Shown here: one piece after another, positions 1-5,543 of the stretch
Position numbering within the stretch: position 1 is the stretch's first letter
Layout of the letters: every line of letters starts with the position of its first letter
Source: Acidobacteriota bacterium
GTDB taxonomy: Bacteria; Acidobacteriota; HRBIN11
Assembly: GCA_030550225.1 (NCBI GenBank)
Contig: JAUQPV010000150.1
Span: forward strand, 1 to 6,473
DNA length: 6,473 nucleotides
Direction: 5' to 3'
Position numbers and translations under genes: made by a program
Notes under the pieces: model-generated
The model's database searches: none
What the model saw: only the letters and a program-made list of their open reading frames with translations
Told to the model about the DNA's origin: nothing

Positions 1-290
1 CACTGGACCTCGGAGGGCCGCCAGACCTCAAAGTCGGGCCGCTCCGGGACGATCCGGGCGTCCAGGTCGTACCCCTCCAGGAAAAAGCCGTGGACGACGT
101 CCGTCGAGCGAAGTCGTAAGCGCAAGATGTCCCCCTGGCGGGCCCGGAGGACCGGCGGGTCGTAGGCGTACCGACGCGCCTCGACGTCGACGACGATCTC
201 CCGAGGCGGCGCCGCCGACCGGGCCCACCAGACACCCCCGACGACCCCCGCCAGGACCAGCAAGACCGTCATGATGACATTCCGGAGCAT
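1..290 (-). CDS. Membrane-anchored COX2-like cupredoxin, N-terminal part (runs off left edge)
   Basis: Ninety-six codons are visible, starting at the ATG at 290-288; the rest lies outside the window. Residues 5-22 form one hydrophobic segment, so the protein is probably anchored in the inner membrane with its domain outside. From about residue 31 the chain reads as a cupredoxin of the cytochrome c oxidase subunit II / nitrous-oxide-reductase C-terminal type: a strand ending YDPPVLRARQGD, then LRSTDVVHGFFLEGYDLD. His67 in VVHGF is where this family has its first copper-ligand histidine. The remaining ligands (a Cys-containing loop with His/Met) would be beyond the edge, so a CuA site cannot be told from a mononuclear or lost site. 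The start is supported by GGAGG (300-296) five bases upstream. The gene is divergent from the kinase operon and lies downstream of a minus-strand sigma-54 promoter at 517-532. Confidence 0.8.
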   Translation of the reverse strand, partial: MLRNVIMTVLLVLAGVVGGVWWARSAAPPREIVVDVEARRYAYDPPVLRARQGDILRLRLRSTDVVHGFFLEGYDLDARIVPERPDFEVWRPSEVQ

Positions 291-300
291 GTGAGCCTCC

Positions 301-516
301 GGTACAGGCAGTACGGCAGTAGGGCAGTAAGGCAATAAGGCAATTCGGTGTTGGGTTCTTGAAAAAGGACTGAACACCCAGCACCAAACACCCAATACCG
401 ATGGCTCGAAGGGTCAAAAAGGCTGATCTGTCGAGGTTCTCACGGGCCGAACAGCTCTGCTAACACCCAACACCCAGCACCTAACACTGAACTGCCTTAC
501 TGCCTAACTGCCCTAT
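301..516. repeat. Inverted repeat A: G-rich 7/8-mer arms around a core
   Basis: The left arm (319-359) and the reverse complement of the right arm (476-516) match over 41 bases with about 7 mismatches. The left arm region is built of 8-mers of the form GGCAGTAN (301-346) followed by 7-mers of the form GTGTTGG. The right arm has the same order on the opposite strand. The 116-bp core (360-475) holds further CACCCAGCAC-type units at 373-400 and 463-480. The right arm abuts the -12 box of the minus-strand promoter, so the repeat makes up nearly the whole leader of the COX2-like gene and could fold into a long hairpin in that RNA. I see no gene in 291-585. Confidence 0.75.
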
Positions 517-532
517 TACAACCCCCGTGCCA
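517..532 (-). promoter_or_regulatory. Predicted sigma-54 promoter for the COX2-like gene
   Basis: Read on the minus strand, the sequence is TGGCAC-GGGGG-TTGTA. The -24 element is a perfect TGGCAC followed by G, and the spacing to the -12 element is the canonical five bases. The -12 element is TTGTA rather than TTGCA, a single deviation. The predicted start is near 506, giving a leader of about 216 nt to the ATG at 290. The twin promoter at 605-620 has the same -24 and -12 elements, which makes a chance match unlikely. Confidence 0.75.
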
Positions 533-585
533 CAGGTCGGAATCCGCTTCCCATCAAGCTTGTCTGGACGCTCCCCCGTCCTGCT

Positions 586-603
586 TGTCGCAGATCTGCG
601 ACA
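586..603. promoter_or_regulatory. Perfect 18-bp palindrome, candidate activator binding site
   Basis: TGTCGCAGATCTGCGACA is identical to its own reverse complement. It lies in the 72 bp between two divergent sigma-54 promoters: about 54 bp upstream of the minus promoter's -24 box and one base upstream of the plus promoter's -24 box. A dyad of this size suits a dimeric Fis-type helix-turn-helix such as that of the NtrC-family regulator encoded at 2744-4195. Assigning it to that regulator is inference. Its closeness to the plus promoter could mean repression or autoregulation there rather than looping activation. Confidence 0.65.
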
Positions 604-604
604 T

Positions 605-620
605 TGGCACGGTTTTTGTA
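605..620 (+). promoter_or_regulatory. Predicted sigma-54 promoter for the kinase-regulator-cupredoxin operon
   Basis: The sequence is TGGCAC-GGTTT-TTGTA, with a perfect -24 element, canonical five-base spacer and one deviation (T for C) in the -12 element. The predicted start is near 631, leaving a leader of about 140 nt before the kinase ATG at 771. This leader contains inverted repeat B. Because the second gene of the operon is itself a sigma-54 activator, the arrangement implies autoregulation. Confidence 0.75.
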
Positions 621-635
621 ACTATTCACCGACAG

Positions 636-751
636 TCCGGGAGCTCGGGAATCCGGCCGTGGCCCGATATCCCGGCTTGGACGGTAGGTCCGGGGGATTC
701 CCCGCTCCCTCGACCATTTATGCCGGACTGCCGGATTCCCGAACTCCCGAA
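636..751. repeat. Inverted repeat B: GGGA-rich 8-mer arms in the kinase leader
   Basis: Arm 636-660 pairs with 727-751 over 25 bases with about 3 mismatches. The unit is an 8-mer of the type GGGAGTTC, GGGAATCC, GGCAGTCC. The repeat begins about five bases after the predicted transcription start of the kinase operon and ends about ten bases before the kinase ribosome binding site. The frame of the kinase stays open through it, which artificially lengthens the open frame back to 585. The same 8-mer family recurs at 5999-6051. Confidence 0.75.
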
Positions 752-761
752 TGGCCGTACC

Positions 762-766
762 GGAGG
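762..766 (+). promoter_or_regulatory. Ribosome binding site that fixes the kinase start at 771
   Basis: GGAGG lies four bases before ATG 771. The in-frame upstream start near 585 overlaps the palindrome and lies upstream of the predicted transcription start, so it cannot be used from the sigma-54 promoter. A later in-frame ATG at 789 has no comparable site. Confidence 0.75.
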
Positions 767-770
767 TCTC

Positions 771-2747
771 ATGCCGCCCCAGGCTGAGATGGTCCTGTGG
801 CTATTTAACGGACTGTTGGCCGGGATGCTCTTGACCCTGAGCGCGGGGTACGTCCTGAGCCGTTCGGACCGGTGGCCGCCCTTCTTAGTGTTCCTGGCGA
901 TGGGAGCCCTCTTGCTGACCTTTGGGATCCGATTCGTCCAGCAATGGACGGCCCTCTATCCAGACCTGACCGACCGGTGGCCCGCCGTGGCGACGTGGGT
1001 CCCATTCTGGCGGGCCCTGGCCCGGTTTCTGCCGGGAATCGCCATAACGCTGATCTGGAGCGCGACTCGGGCGGCCCGACGGGCCGACTGGCGAGGTCCC
1101 TTCCTCTTGGTCGTCGGCGCCTGGGTCGGCGTCGGCGTGGACCTTCAGCGGCCGGTCGGACCGTGGGCGACGGCCCTCGGCGTGACCGGCGCCCTGGGGT
1201 GGCTCTCGGAGATTCGGCGGCCACCTCAGTCCTTTCGGCCTCTCTGGCATGGCCTGGCCGTCTTAGGATTCGTCCTGACCCAACTCTTGCAGTGGCCGGG
1301 CTGGGCCTTGGGCTTTCCGGCCGGCTCGCCGGTCGAAGCTTTGGCTTATCTGGGATTTCTGGCCGCCTTCAGTTTCGCCTATGAGGTCTTCCGGGGACCC
1401 TCCCTGATGGCCGAATTTTTCGTGCGTCTGAATTGGCTTTTTATCCTGCTGGCGGCGGCGACGATGCTGATCGCCGAACGGGGCTTTCGATATCAATACA
1501 TGGAGTTAACCCGTCGGCAGTTGTGGGACTTCGTGGAGACGCTTCGGGGGATCCTGGCCGGTCCGGTCATTCGGGGGGAGTCGCCGGAGGCGGCGTTTCA
1601 GGACGCCGCTCTCGTGGAGGAGGTCGTGAAGGCCTTTTCCCGGTACCCGGACCTTCATGCCGTCGCCCTGCAAGTCCGCCAGAGCCGGATGGAGATCCGC
1701 ATCGACCCCGAGGGCGCCGTCGAGATTCGTCCGACGCCCGTCGAGGCCCTGCGGCCCATCCCCCTGGAGGGCCGGATGGAGGCCCACGTCGGGGAGCTCC
1801 AACTGGACGTCCCCGTCGTACACCGGGAAGCGACGGTCGGGGCGATTCAGATGAAGCTCCGGCTCCATGCGATGTTTCAGCAGATTTTCCGGAGCCTTCT
1901 GCCGATCTTCGGGGCTTTCACGACGGCCGTCGTCCTGGCGGGCCTCCTCATCGGGGTCGTCCTCTTTCAGGCGCAGAAGACCATCGAGCGTCAGTTCCGG
2001 GAGATTCACCGAGCGAACCTGGAGCTCCTGCAGGCCGCCAAGTTGGCCACGCTGGGCGAGCTGGTCGCCAGCGTCGCCCACGACGTGGCCACGCCCTTAG
2101 GGAGCCTGCTGTTGGGTCTGGACGCCATCGACGACCGTCTGGCCGAGTCGCCGGACGACCCGGTCCGTCGGGACCTCCGGCAGGACGTGGCGCTCCTGAA
2201 GGGGCAGGTCCTTCGGGCCTCGGGTTTCATTCAGCACCTGCTTCAAATCGCCCGGGCTCAGCCCGTCGAGAAGCGGGCCGTCTCGGTCGCCGACCTGGTC
2301 CGGCGGGCCTTAGAGCTGGTCCACTCCCGGGTTCGGCGGCACCGTATCCGGGTCGTTGAAAACGGACTTTTCGACCTACCGCCGGTATGGGCTAACGAGG
2401 TCCAACTGGAAGAAGTCTTTCTGAACGTCATCAACAACGCCGTCGATGCCATGCCGGACGGCGGCGTCCTGGCCATCGAGGGTCAGTCCCAGGGCGGATT
2501 CGCATACATCCGGTTTACCGACACGGGGCCCGGCATGGACCCAGCCGTTCAAGCCCGGGTGTTCGAACCCTTCTTTACGACCAAGCCAGCGGGGACCGGC
2601 TTGGGACTGACCGTCAGTCGGCGGATCGTCGAGGCTCATGGGGGAAGCATTCGGATCGTCTCGGAGGTCGGTCGGGGGACGACCGTCGAGGTCCGCTTGC
2701 CCGTCGCTCCGGCCGACGCCTGGAACGAGTCTGGAGGAGATTCATGA
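771..2747 (+). CDS. Membrane sensor histidine kinase with 9 predicted TM segments
   Basis: A 658-aa kinase of a two-component system. Hydrophobic segments lie at about 8-29, 37-57, 82-98, 109-124, 129-146, 158-174, 187-206, 217-235 and 375-399. Arginine-rich loops after TM1, 3, 5, 7 and 9 support an N-outside topology, placing residues 236-374 outside the membrane as a probable PAS/Cache-like sensor. I do not recognise the 8-TM module as a named family. A coiled linker (400-425) leads to the dimerisation/phosphoacceptor region, with H437 in SVAHDVATPLG. The ATPase domain has the N box NVINNAVDA (N552/N556), DTGPGMD (D584), an F box FEPFFTTK and GTGLGL (608-613), so it looks catalytically complete. 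Its stop overlaps the regulator's start (ATGA), making the next gene its likely cognate partner. The ligand is unknown; the neighbouring cupredoxins make a copper or redox signal possible, but this is inference only. Confidence 0.93.
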   Translation: MPPQAEMVLWLFNGLLAGMLLTLSAGYVLSRSDRWPPFLVFLAMGALLLTFGIRFVQQWTALYPDLTDRWPAVATWVPFWRALARFLPGIAITLIWSATRAARRADWRGPFLLVVGAWVGVGVDLQRPVGPWATALGVTGALGWLSEIRRPPQSFRPLWHGLAVLGFVLTQLLQWPGWALGFPAGSPVEALAYLGFLAAFSFAYEVFRGPSLMAEFFVRLNWLFILLAAATMLIAERGFRYQYMELTRRQLWDFVETLRGILAGPVIRGESPEAAFQDAALVEEVVKAFSRYPDLHAVALQVRQSRMEIRIDPEGAVEIRPTPVEALRPIPLEGRMEAHVGELQLDVPVVHREATVGAIQMKLRLHAMFQQIFRSLLPIFGAFTTAVVLAGLLIGVVLFQAQKTIERQFREIHRANLELLQAAKLATLGELVASVAHDVATPLGSLLLGLDAIDDRLAESPDDPVRRDLRQDVALLKGQVLRASGFIQHLLQIARAQPVEKRAVSVADLVRRALELVHSRVRRHRIRVVENGLFDLPPVWANEVQLEEVFLNVINNAVDAMPDGGVLAIEGQSQGGFAYIRFTDTGPGMDPAVQARVFEPFFTTKPAGTGLGLTVSRRIVEAHGGSIRIVSEVGRGTTVEVRLPVAPADAWNESGGDS

Positions 2748-4195
2748 ATCCGGAAGACACCTGGATCCTCGTCGTGGAAGACGATCCCGTCATGGCCCAG
2801 ATGTGTGAAAGAGCCCTGCGCTCCCAGGGATACCAGGTCCACACGTGCCCCGACGGGGTCCAAGCCCTGGAACGTCTGGCCGCCCAGCCGTACGACCTCG
2901 TCCTGACGGACGTGCGACTCCCCGGCATGGACGGGATGGCCCTCCTGGAAGCCGTCCGGGCCCGGTATCCCCAGACGACCGTCATCCTGATGACGGCCTA
3001 TGCGGACATCGAGGCCGCCGTGCGGGCCGTCGAGGCCGGGGCCTTCGACTACCTACCCAAGCCCTTTACCCGGGACCAACTCCGGACGACGGTCCAGCGG
3101 GCCCTTGAGTACCGTCAGCTCTTAGACGAAAACCGGGAGTTCCGCCGTCGTCTCGAGCAGGTCTACGAACTGCCTTACGCCTTTGCGGACCTCGTCGGCC
3201 AGAGCCCGGCCTTTCGGTCCGTCATCCAGCAGGCCCTGAAGGTCGCCCCGAGCGCCGTGTCGGTCCTCATCACGGGCGAGAGCGGCACGGGGAAGGAGCG
3301 CCTCGCCCGGGCCATCCACCGGGCGAGTCCCCGGGCGGACGGGCCCTTCGTCGTCGTCGACTGCGCCAGCATCCCGGAGACCCTCTTGGAGAGCGAGCTA
3401 TTTGGCTACGAACCGGGCGCCTTCACGGGGGCGACCCATCGGAAGAAGGGCCTCATCGAGACAGCCCACGGGGGGACGCTGTTCTTTGACGAGATCGGGG
3501 AGCTCCCGCCCTACCTCCAGGCCAAGCTCCTGCGGGTCTTGCAGGAACGGCGGCTCCGACGTCTCGGGGGGAGCGAAGAAATCCCCGTCGACTTCCGTCT
3601 GATCGCCGCCACCCACCGGGACCTGGCCCAGATGGTCCGGGAGGGCCGATTCCGGGAAGACCTCTGGTTTCGGATCCATGTCGTGACCCTCCACATTCCG
3701 CCCCTGCGGGAGCGGCGAGAGGACATCCTCCTGCTGGCCCACTACTTCCTCAACGAGTTGAATCAGCGCGGCGGACGCCGGGTCGAGGGCTTCACGTCGG
3801 CGGCCCTCCTGATCCTTCAGGAGTATGCCTGGCCGGGCAACGTCCGGGAACTCCGGAACGTCATCGAATACGCCCACGCTATGGGGGAAGGCCCCTGGAT
3901 CACGCCCTTGGACCTGCCCCCCGAACTCGTCCGGGCGACCCGAACGACTTGGCCCGAGGAGGAATCGATGCCCTGGCCGGAGTCGATCCTCCTGAAGCCC
4001 TTCTATGAGGCCCGGCGGGAGGTCCTGGCCCGCTTTGAGCGGGCTTACTTCCGCCAGCTCCTCCAGCGGTCCCAGGGCCGCATCGGGACGGCCGCCCAGA
4101 TGGCCGACCTGCATCGGGCTGTCCTGTACCGCTTCCTCCGAAAGCACCGGCTCGTCCACCGCCGGCGAAAGTCCGAGGAGGCCCAAGATGATTAA
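2744..4195 (+). CDS. NtrC-family sigma-54-dependent response regulator
   Basis: A 483-aa activator with the three classic domains. Receiver (about 1-120): acidic pocket D13/D14, phosphoacceptor D56 in LTDVRLPGMDG, T84 and K106. AAA+ domain (about 150-385): Walker A GESGTGKE (178-185), the sigma-54 contact loop GAFTGA (225-230), Walker B FFDEIGE (D249/E250), FREDLWFRI and WPGNVRELRN (from W363). A Fis-type helix-turn-helix occupies about 431-470 (AAQMADLHRAVLYRFLRKHRL region), followed by a short basic then acidic tail. All key residues are present, so it should be phosphorylated, hydrolyse ATP and open sigma-54 promoters. GGAGG at 2733-2737 precedes the ATG, which overlaps the kinase stop by four bases. 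The next gene starts inside its last codons. The nearest candidate targets are the two sigma-54 promoters and the palindrome at 517-620. It belongs to the NtrC/AtoC/ZraR group, but I cannot name an orthologue. Confidence 0.95.
   Translation: MNPEDTWILVVEDDPVMAQMCERALRSQGYQVHTCPDGVQALERLAAQPYDLVLTDVRLPGMDGMALLEAVRARYPQTTVILMTAYADIEAAVRAVEAGAFDYLPKPFTRDQLRTTVQRALEYRQLLDENREFRRRLEQVYELPYAFADLVGQSPAFRSVIQQALKVAPSAVSVLITGESGTGKERLARAIHRASPRADGPFVVVDCASIPETLLESELFGYEPGAFTGATHRKKGLIETAHGGTLFFDEIGELPPYLQAKLLRVLQERRLRRLGGSEEIPVDFRLIAATHRDLAQMVREGRFREDLWFRIHVVTLHIPPLRERREDILLLAHYFLNELNQRGGRRVEGFTSAALLILQEYAWPGNVRELRNVIEYAHAMGEGPWITPLDLPPELVRATRTTWPEEESMPWPESILLKPFYEARREVLARFERAYFRQLLQRSQGRIGTAAQMADLHRAVLYRFLRKHRLVHRRRKSEEAQDD
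4177..4181 (+). promoter_or_regulatory. Ribosome binding site that decides the start of the exported cupredoxin
   Basis: GGAGG, within GAGGAGG, lies six bases before ATG 4188, inside the end of the regulator gene. The alternative ATG at 4335, just before the hydrophobic core of the signal peptide, has only a pyrimidine-rich upstream stretch. This favours 4188 and translational coupling. Confidence 0.65.
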
Positions 4196-4913
4196 ATGGA
4201 TGTTGGGCGTGAGGTGTGACAAATCGCAGATTGCGAATTGGGGATTGGGGATTGCGGACAGGAGATCCCTCAGGCTTCTGCCCGAAGCCCCTCATGCCCA
4301 ATTCTCAATTCACAATCCGCCACTCCTTCTTTGGATGACCTTCTTAGCCGGCTTTCTGGGAATCGCCTCCCTGGCCCACGGCGGGACCCTTCAGGGGACG
4401 GTCCGCTGTCCCGAACCGGCCGTCGTGGCCGCCATCCCCGAGAAGACAAGCCCCATCGCCCCGCCCCGGGAACCGGCCGTTATCGAACAGCGGGACCTTC
4501 GGTTCCATCCGACCGTCCTGCCGGTCCTGCAGGGCACCCGCGTGCTGTTTCCCAACTACGACCCCTTGTACCACAACGTCTTTTCCGTCTCGCCGGCTCG
4601 GCCCTTTAACCTGGGCATGTACGGGCCCAACGAAGCCCGGGGTATCGTCTTCGACCGGCCCGGCGTCGTCGAGGTCCGCTGTATGGTCCACCGGGAAATG
4701 GTCGCCTACGTCGTCGTCCTGACGACGCCCTACTTCCAGATGTCCGACCCGACGGGCGCTTTTGCCTTTCGGGACCTCCCGGCGGGCCGCTACCGGGTCC
4801 AGGCCTGGAGCCCCCGGTGTGGGAACCTGGAATCCCCATGGGTCCACGTGCCGAAGGACCAGACCGTCCGGGTCGAGCTCCGACCGACGGCCCCGCCCCA
4901 GCCTGGTAAGTAG
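4188..4913 (+). CDS. Exported type-1-copper protein with carboxypeptidase-regulatory-like tail
   Basis: A 241-aa protein from ATG 4188, overlapping the regulator's end by 8 bases. Residues 46-63 form a signal-peptide core (PLLLWMTFLAGFLGIASLA) with likely cleavage after A63, so the mature protein of about 178 aa is periplasmic. The cupredoxin domain (about 65-180) carries all four ligands expected of a mononuclear type-1 site: H129 in LYHNVFS, then C165, H168 and M171 in RCMVHREM, the Cys-x2-His-x2-Met spacing known from amicyanin. A small beta domain follows (GAFAFRDLPAGRYRVQAWSP), as in proteins annotated as methylamine utilisation or carboxypeptidase regulatory-like. The probable role is electron carrier or copper binding, partner unknown. 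Oddity: codons about 5-45 are repeat-derived sequence (inverted repeat C) read in frame, giving an abnormally long n-region. A start at 4335 would give a 192-aa protein lacking a basic n-region. The paralogue at 6052-6473 shares the ligands and motifs. Confidence 0.85.
   Translation: MIKWMLGVRCDKSQIANWGLGIADRRSLRLLPEAPHAQFSIHNPPLLLWMTFLAGFLGIASLAHGGTLQGTVRCPEPAVVAAIPEKTSPIAPPREPAVIEQRDLRFHPTVLPVLQGTRVLFPNYDPLYHNVFSVSPARPFNLGMYGPNEARGIVFDRPGVVEVRCMVHREMVAYVVVLTTPYFQMSDPTGAFAFRDLPAGRYRVQAWSPRCGNLESPWVHVPKDQTVRVELRPTAPPQPGK
4226..4320. repeat. Inverted repeat C: ATTGGGG 7-mers inside a signal-peptide region
   Basis: Arm 4226-4248 and the reverse complement of 4298-4320 match over 23 bases with 4 mismatches. 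The left side is a run of heptamers of the type ATTGCGA, ATTGGGG, ATTGGGG, ATTGCGG. The right arm is the same on the other strand. About 49 bp separate them. The repeat lies wholly between the coupled start codon (4188) and the hydrophobic core of the signal peptide, and the frame is open through it. Confidence 0.75.
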
Positions 4914-4925
4914 GACGTGAGCCTT

Positions 4926-5150
4926 CTACGAAGAAGTCGATACCCATTCTAAGGGCATCAGGACTTCCACCCGAGCCAGGTCTCCGGGGGAAAGCCGGGT
5001 CGAAGCTTCCAAAATCTCGATACCCAAGAGGACGTCCCCCTCGCCGATATCAAGAATCACACCCTCCGCGACTTCTTGGTTCCGAACAAACTTCCCTTCC
5101 CGAAGTTGGATGTAAAGCGCGTCGGCTTGGGTATCATACGTGATCCTCAT
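4926..5150 (-). CDS. DUF2283 family protein, probable antitoxin
   Basis: A 74-aa protein that fits the DUF2283 pattern well: start MRITYDTQADALYIQL, then VAEGVILDIGEGDVLLGIEILEAS, which is close to the whole domain. The family is small and soluble and commonly found beside DUF4258 or similar toxin-like genes. Its molecular action is not established here. ATG 5150 is two bases after the DUF4258 stop, and its GGAGG (5158-5162) lies inside the end of that gene, so the pair is one translationally linked unit. The short C-terminal tail (LEWVSTSS) ends 13 bases from the convergent cupredoxin stop. The sequence is visibly less GC-rich than its neighbours and uses more A/T-ending codons, a sign of separate acquisition. 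Confidence 0.85.
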   Translation of the reverse strand: MRITYDTQADALYIQLREGKFVRNQEVAEGVILDIGEGDVLLGIEILEASTRLSPGDLARVEVLMPLEWVSTSS

Positions 5151-5152
5151 GT

Positions 5153-5374
5153 TTAGTCCTCCCACATGACGGTAATCACGATCATTTGAGTTGGTTCTTC
5201 GACGTAAACAACTTTGATTCTTCCCTCTGGAAATCGTCGGTAGGCTAACTTCCGGGCTCGATATCCTACGCCCCTTGCATCCGGTCGTTCTAATGTTTGA
5301 CGCACCATTCGATCCGTAATGCCTCTCAGGGCCATCCGCTGACGGGCATGCACAGTGTATACGACTCGCTTCAT
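5153..5374 (-). CDS. DUF4258 family protein, probable toxin of a toxin-antitoxin pair
   Basis: A 73-aa protein matching DUF4258, a family with a RelE/BrnT-like small fold: YTVHARQRMALRGIT at the N terminus (the His-Ala-x-x-Arg-Met signature), then RIKVVYVEE and a C-terminal strand MIVITVMWED. Members are typically encoded beside a DUF2283 partner, as here. RNase activity is plausible by fold analogy but not shown by the sequence. The start at 5374 puts the HAxxRM motif at the usual distance from the N terminus, although the upstream GGAG touches the ATG and is a poor ribosome site. The start lies four bases from the junction with the broken cupredoxin copy at 5379, so its original promoter may have been lost or may lie in that copy. 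Confidence 0.82.
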   Translation of the reverse strand: MKRVVYTVHARQRMALRGITDRMVRQTLERPDARGVGYRARKLAYRRFPEGRIKVVYVEEPTQMIVITVMWED

Positions 5375-5378
5375 CTCC

Positions 5379-5516
5379 GTCGTCGAGGTCCGATGTATAG
5401 TCTACGCCTGGAGCCCCCGGTGTGGGAACCTGGAATCCCCGTGGGTCCACGTGCCGAAGGACCAGACCGTCCGGGTCGAGCTCCGACCGACGGCCCCGCC
5501 CCAGCCTGGCCGGTAG
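5379..5516 (+). pseudogene. Broken copy of the 3' part of the exported cupredoxin gene
   Basis: Bases 5379-5405 match 4665-4691 at 24 of 27 positions (the VVEVRC-V- copper-loop segment). Bases 5406-5516 match 4803-4913, the last 36 codons plus stop, with only about four differences, three of them just before the stop. The 111 bases between (4692-4802, 37 codons) are missing, so the frame is kept and ends in the same TAG. GGTCCA occurs at 4685-4690 and 4796-4801, exactly 111 apart, a plausible deletion microhomology. The copy has no signal peptide, no first histidine and no His/Met of the copper loop (Cys-Ile-Val-Tyr replaces Cys-Met-Val-His), and an in-frame stop lies upstream near 5340. It is a remnant of a tandem duplication. 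Confidence 0.85.
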
Positions 5517-5543
5517 GATAGGCCGGCGGCCGACCTGCCCAAA

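Noticed and set aside
28..417. 129-codon minus-strand frame over the left gene and repeat A
   Set aside because: It is a different frame from the cupredoxin, which has a clear ribosome site and motifs, and much of it is repeat sequence.
558..589. Direct repeat GCTTGTC and inverted GGACG-N6-CGTCC as extra activator sites
   Set aside because: Too short and unlike the 18-bp dyad beyond a TGTC half-site; could be chance in this composition.
585..770. N-terminal extension of the kinase from an upstream ATG at 585
   Set aside because: It spans the palindrome, the sigma-54 promoter and repeat B, has no ribosome site and a composition unlike a protein; GGAGG plus ATG 771 fits better.
1433..2359. 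308-codon open frame overlapping the kinase in another frame
   Set aside because: The product is a Gly/Arg/Pro-rich low-complexity sequence, typical of an alternative frame of a high-GC gene.
3398..4222. Long open frame antisense to the regulator (274 codons)
   Set aside because: It lies opposite a complete, motif-rich NtrC-type gene; such shadows are expected in GC-rich coding DNA and the peptide shows no domain.
4222..4234. Second copy of the activator palindrome (TCGCAGATTGCGA)
   Set aside because: It is one arm of repeat C and only partly dyad-symmetric; no sigma-54 promoter lies nearby.
4914..5378. Insertion sequence carrying the toxin-antitoxin pair
   Set aside because: No transposase and no terminal inverted repeats are seen; the flanking repeat is a duplicated gene end, not a short target duplication.
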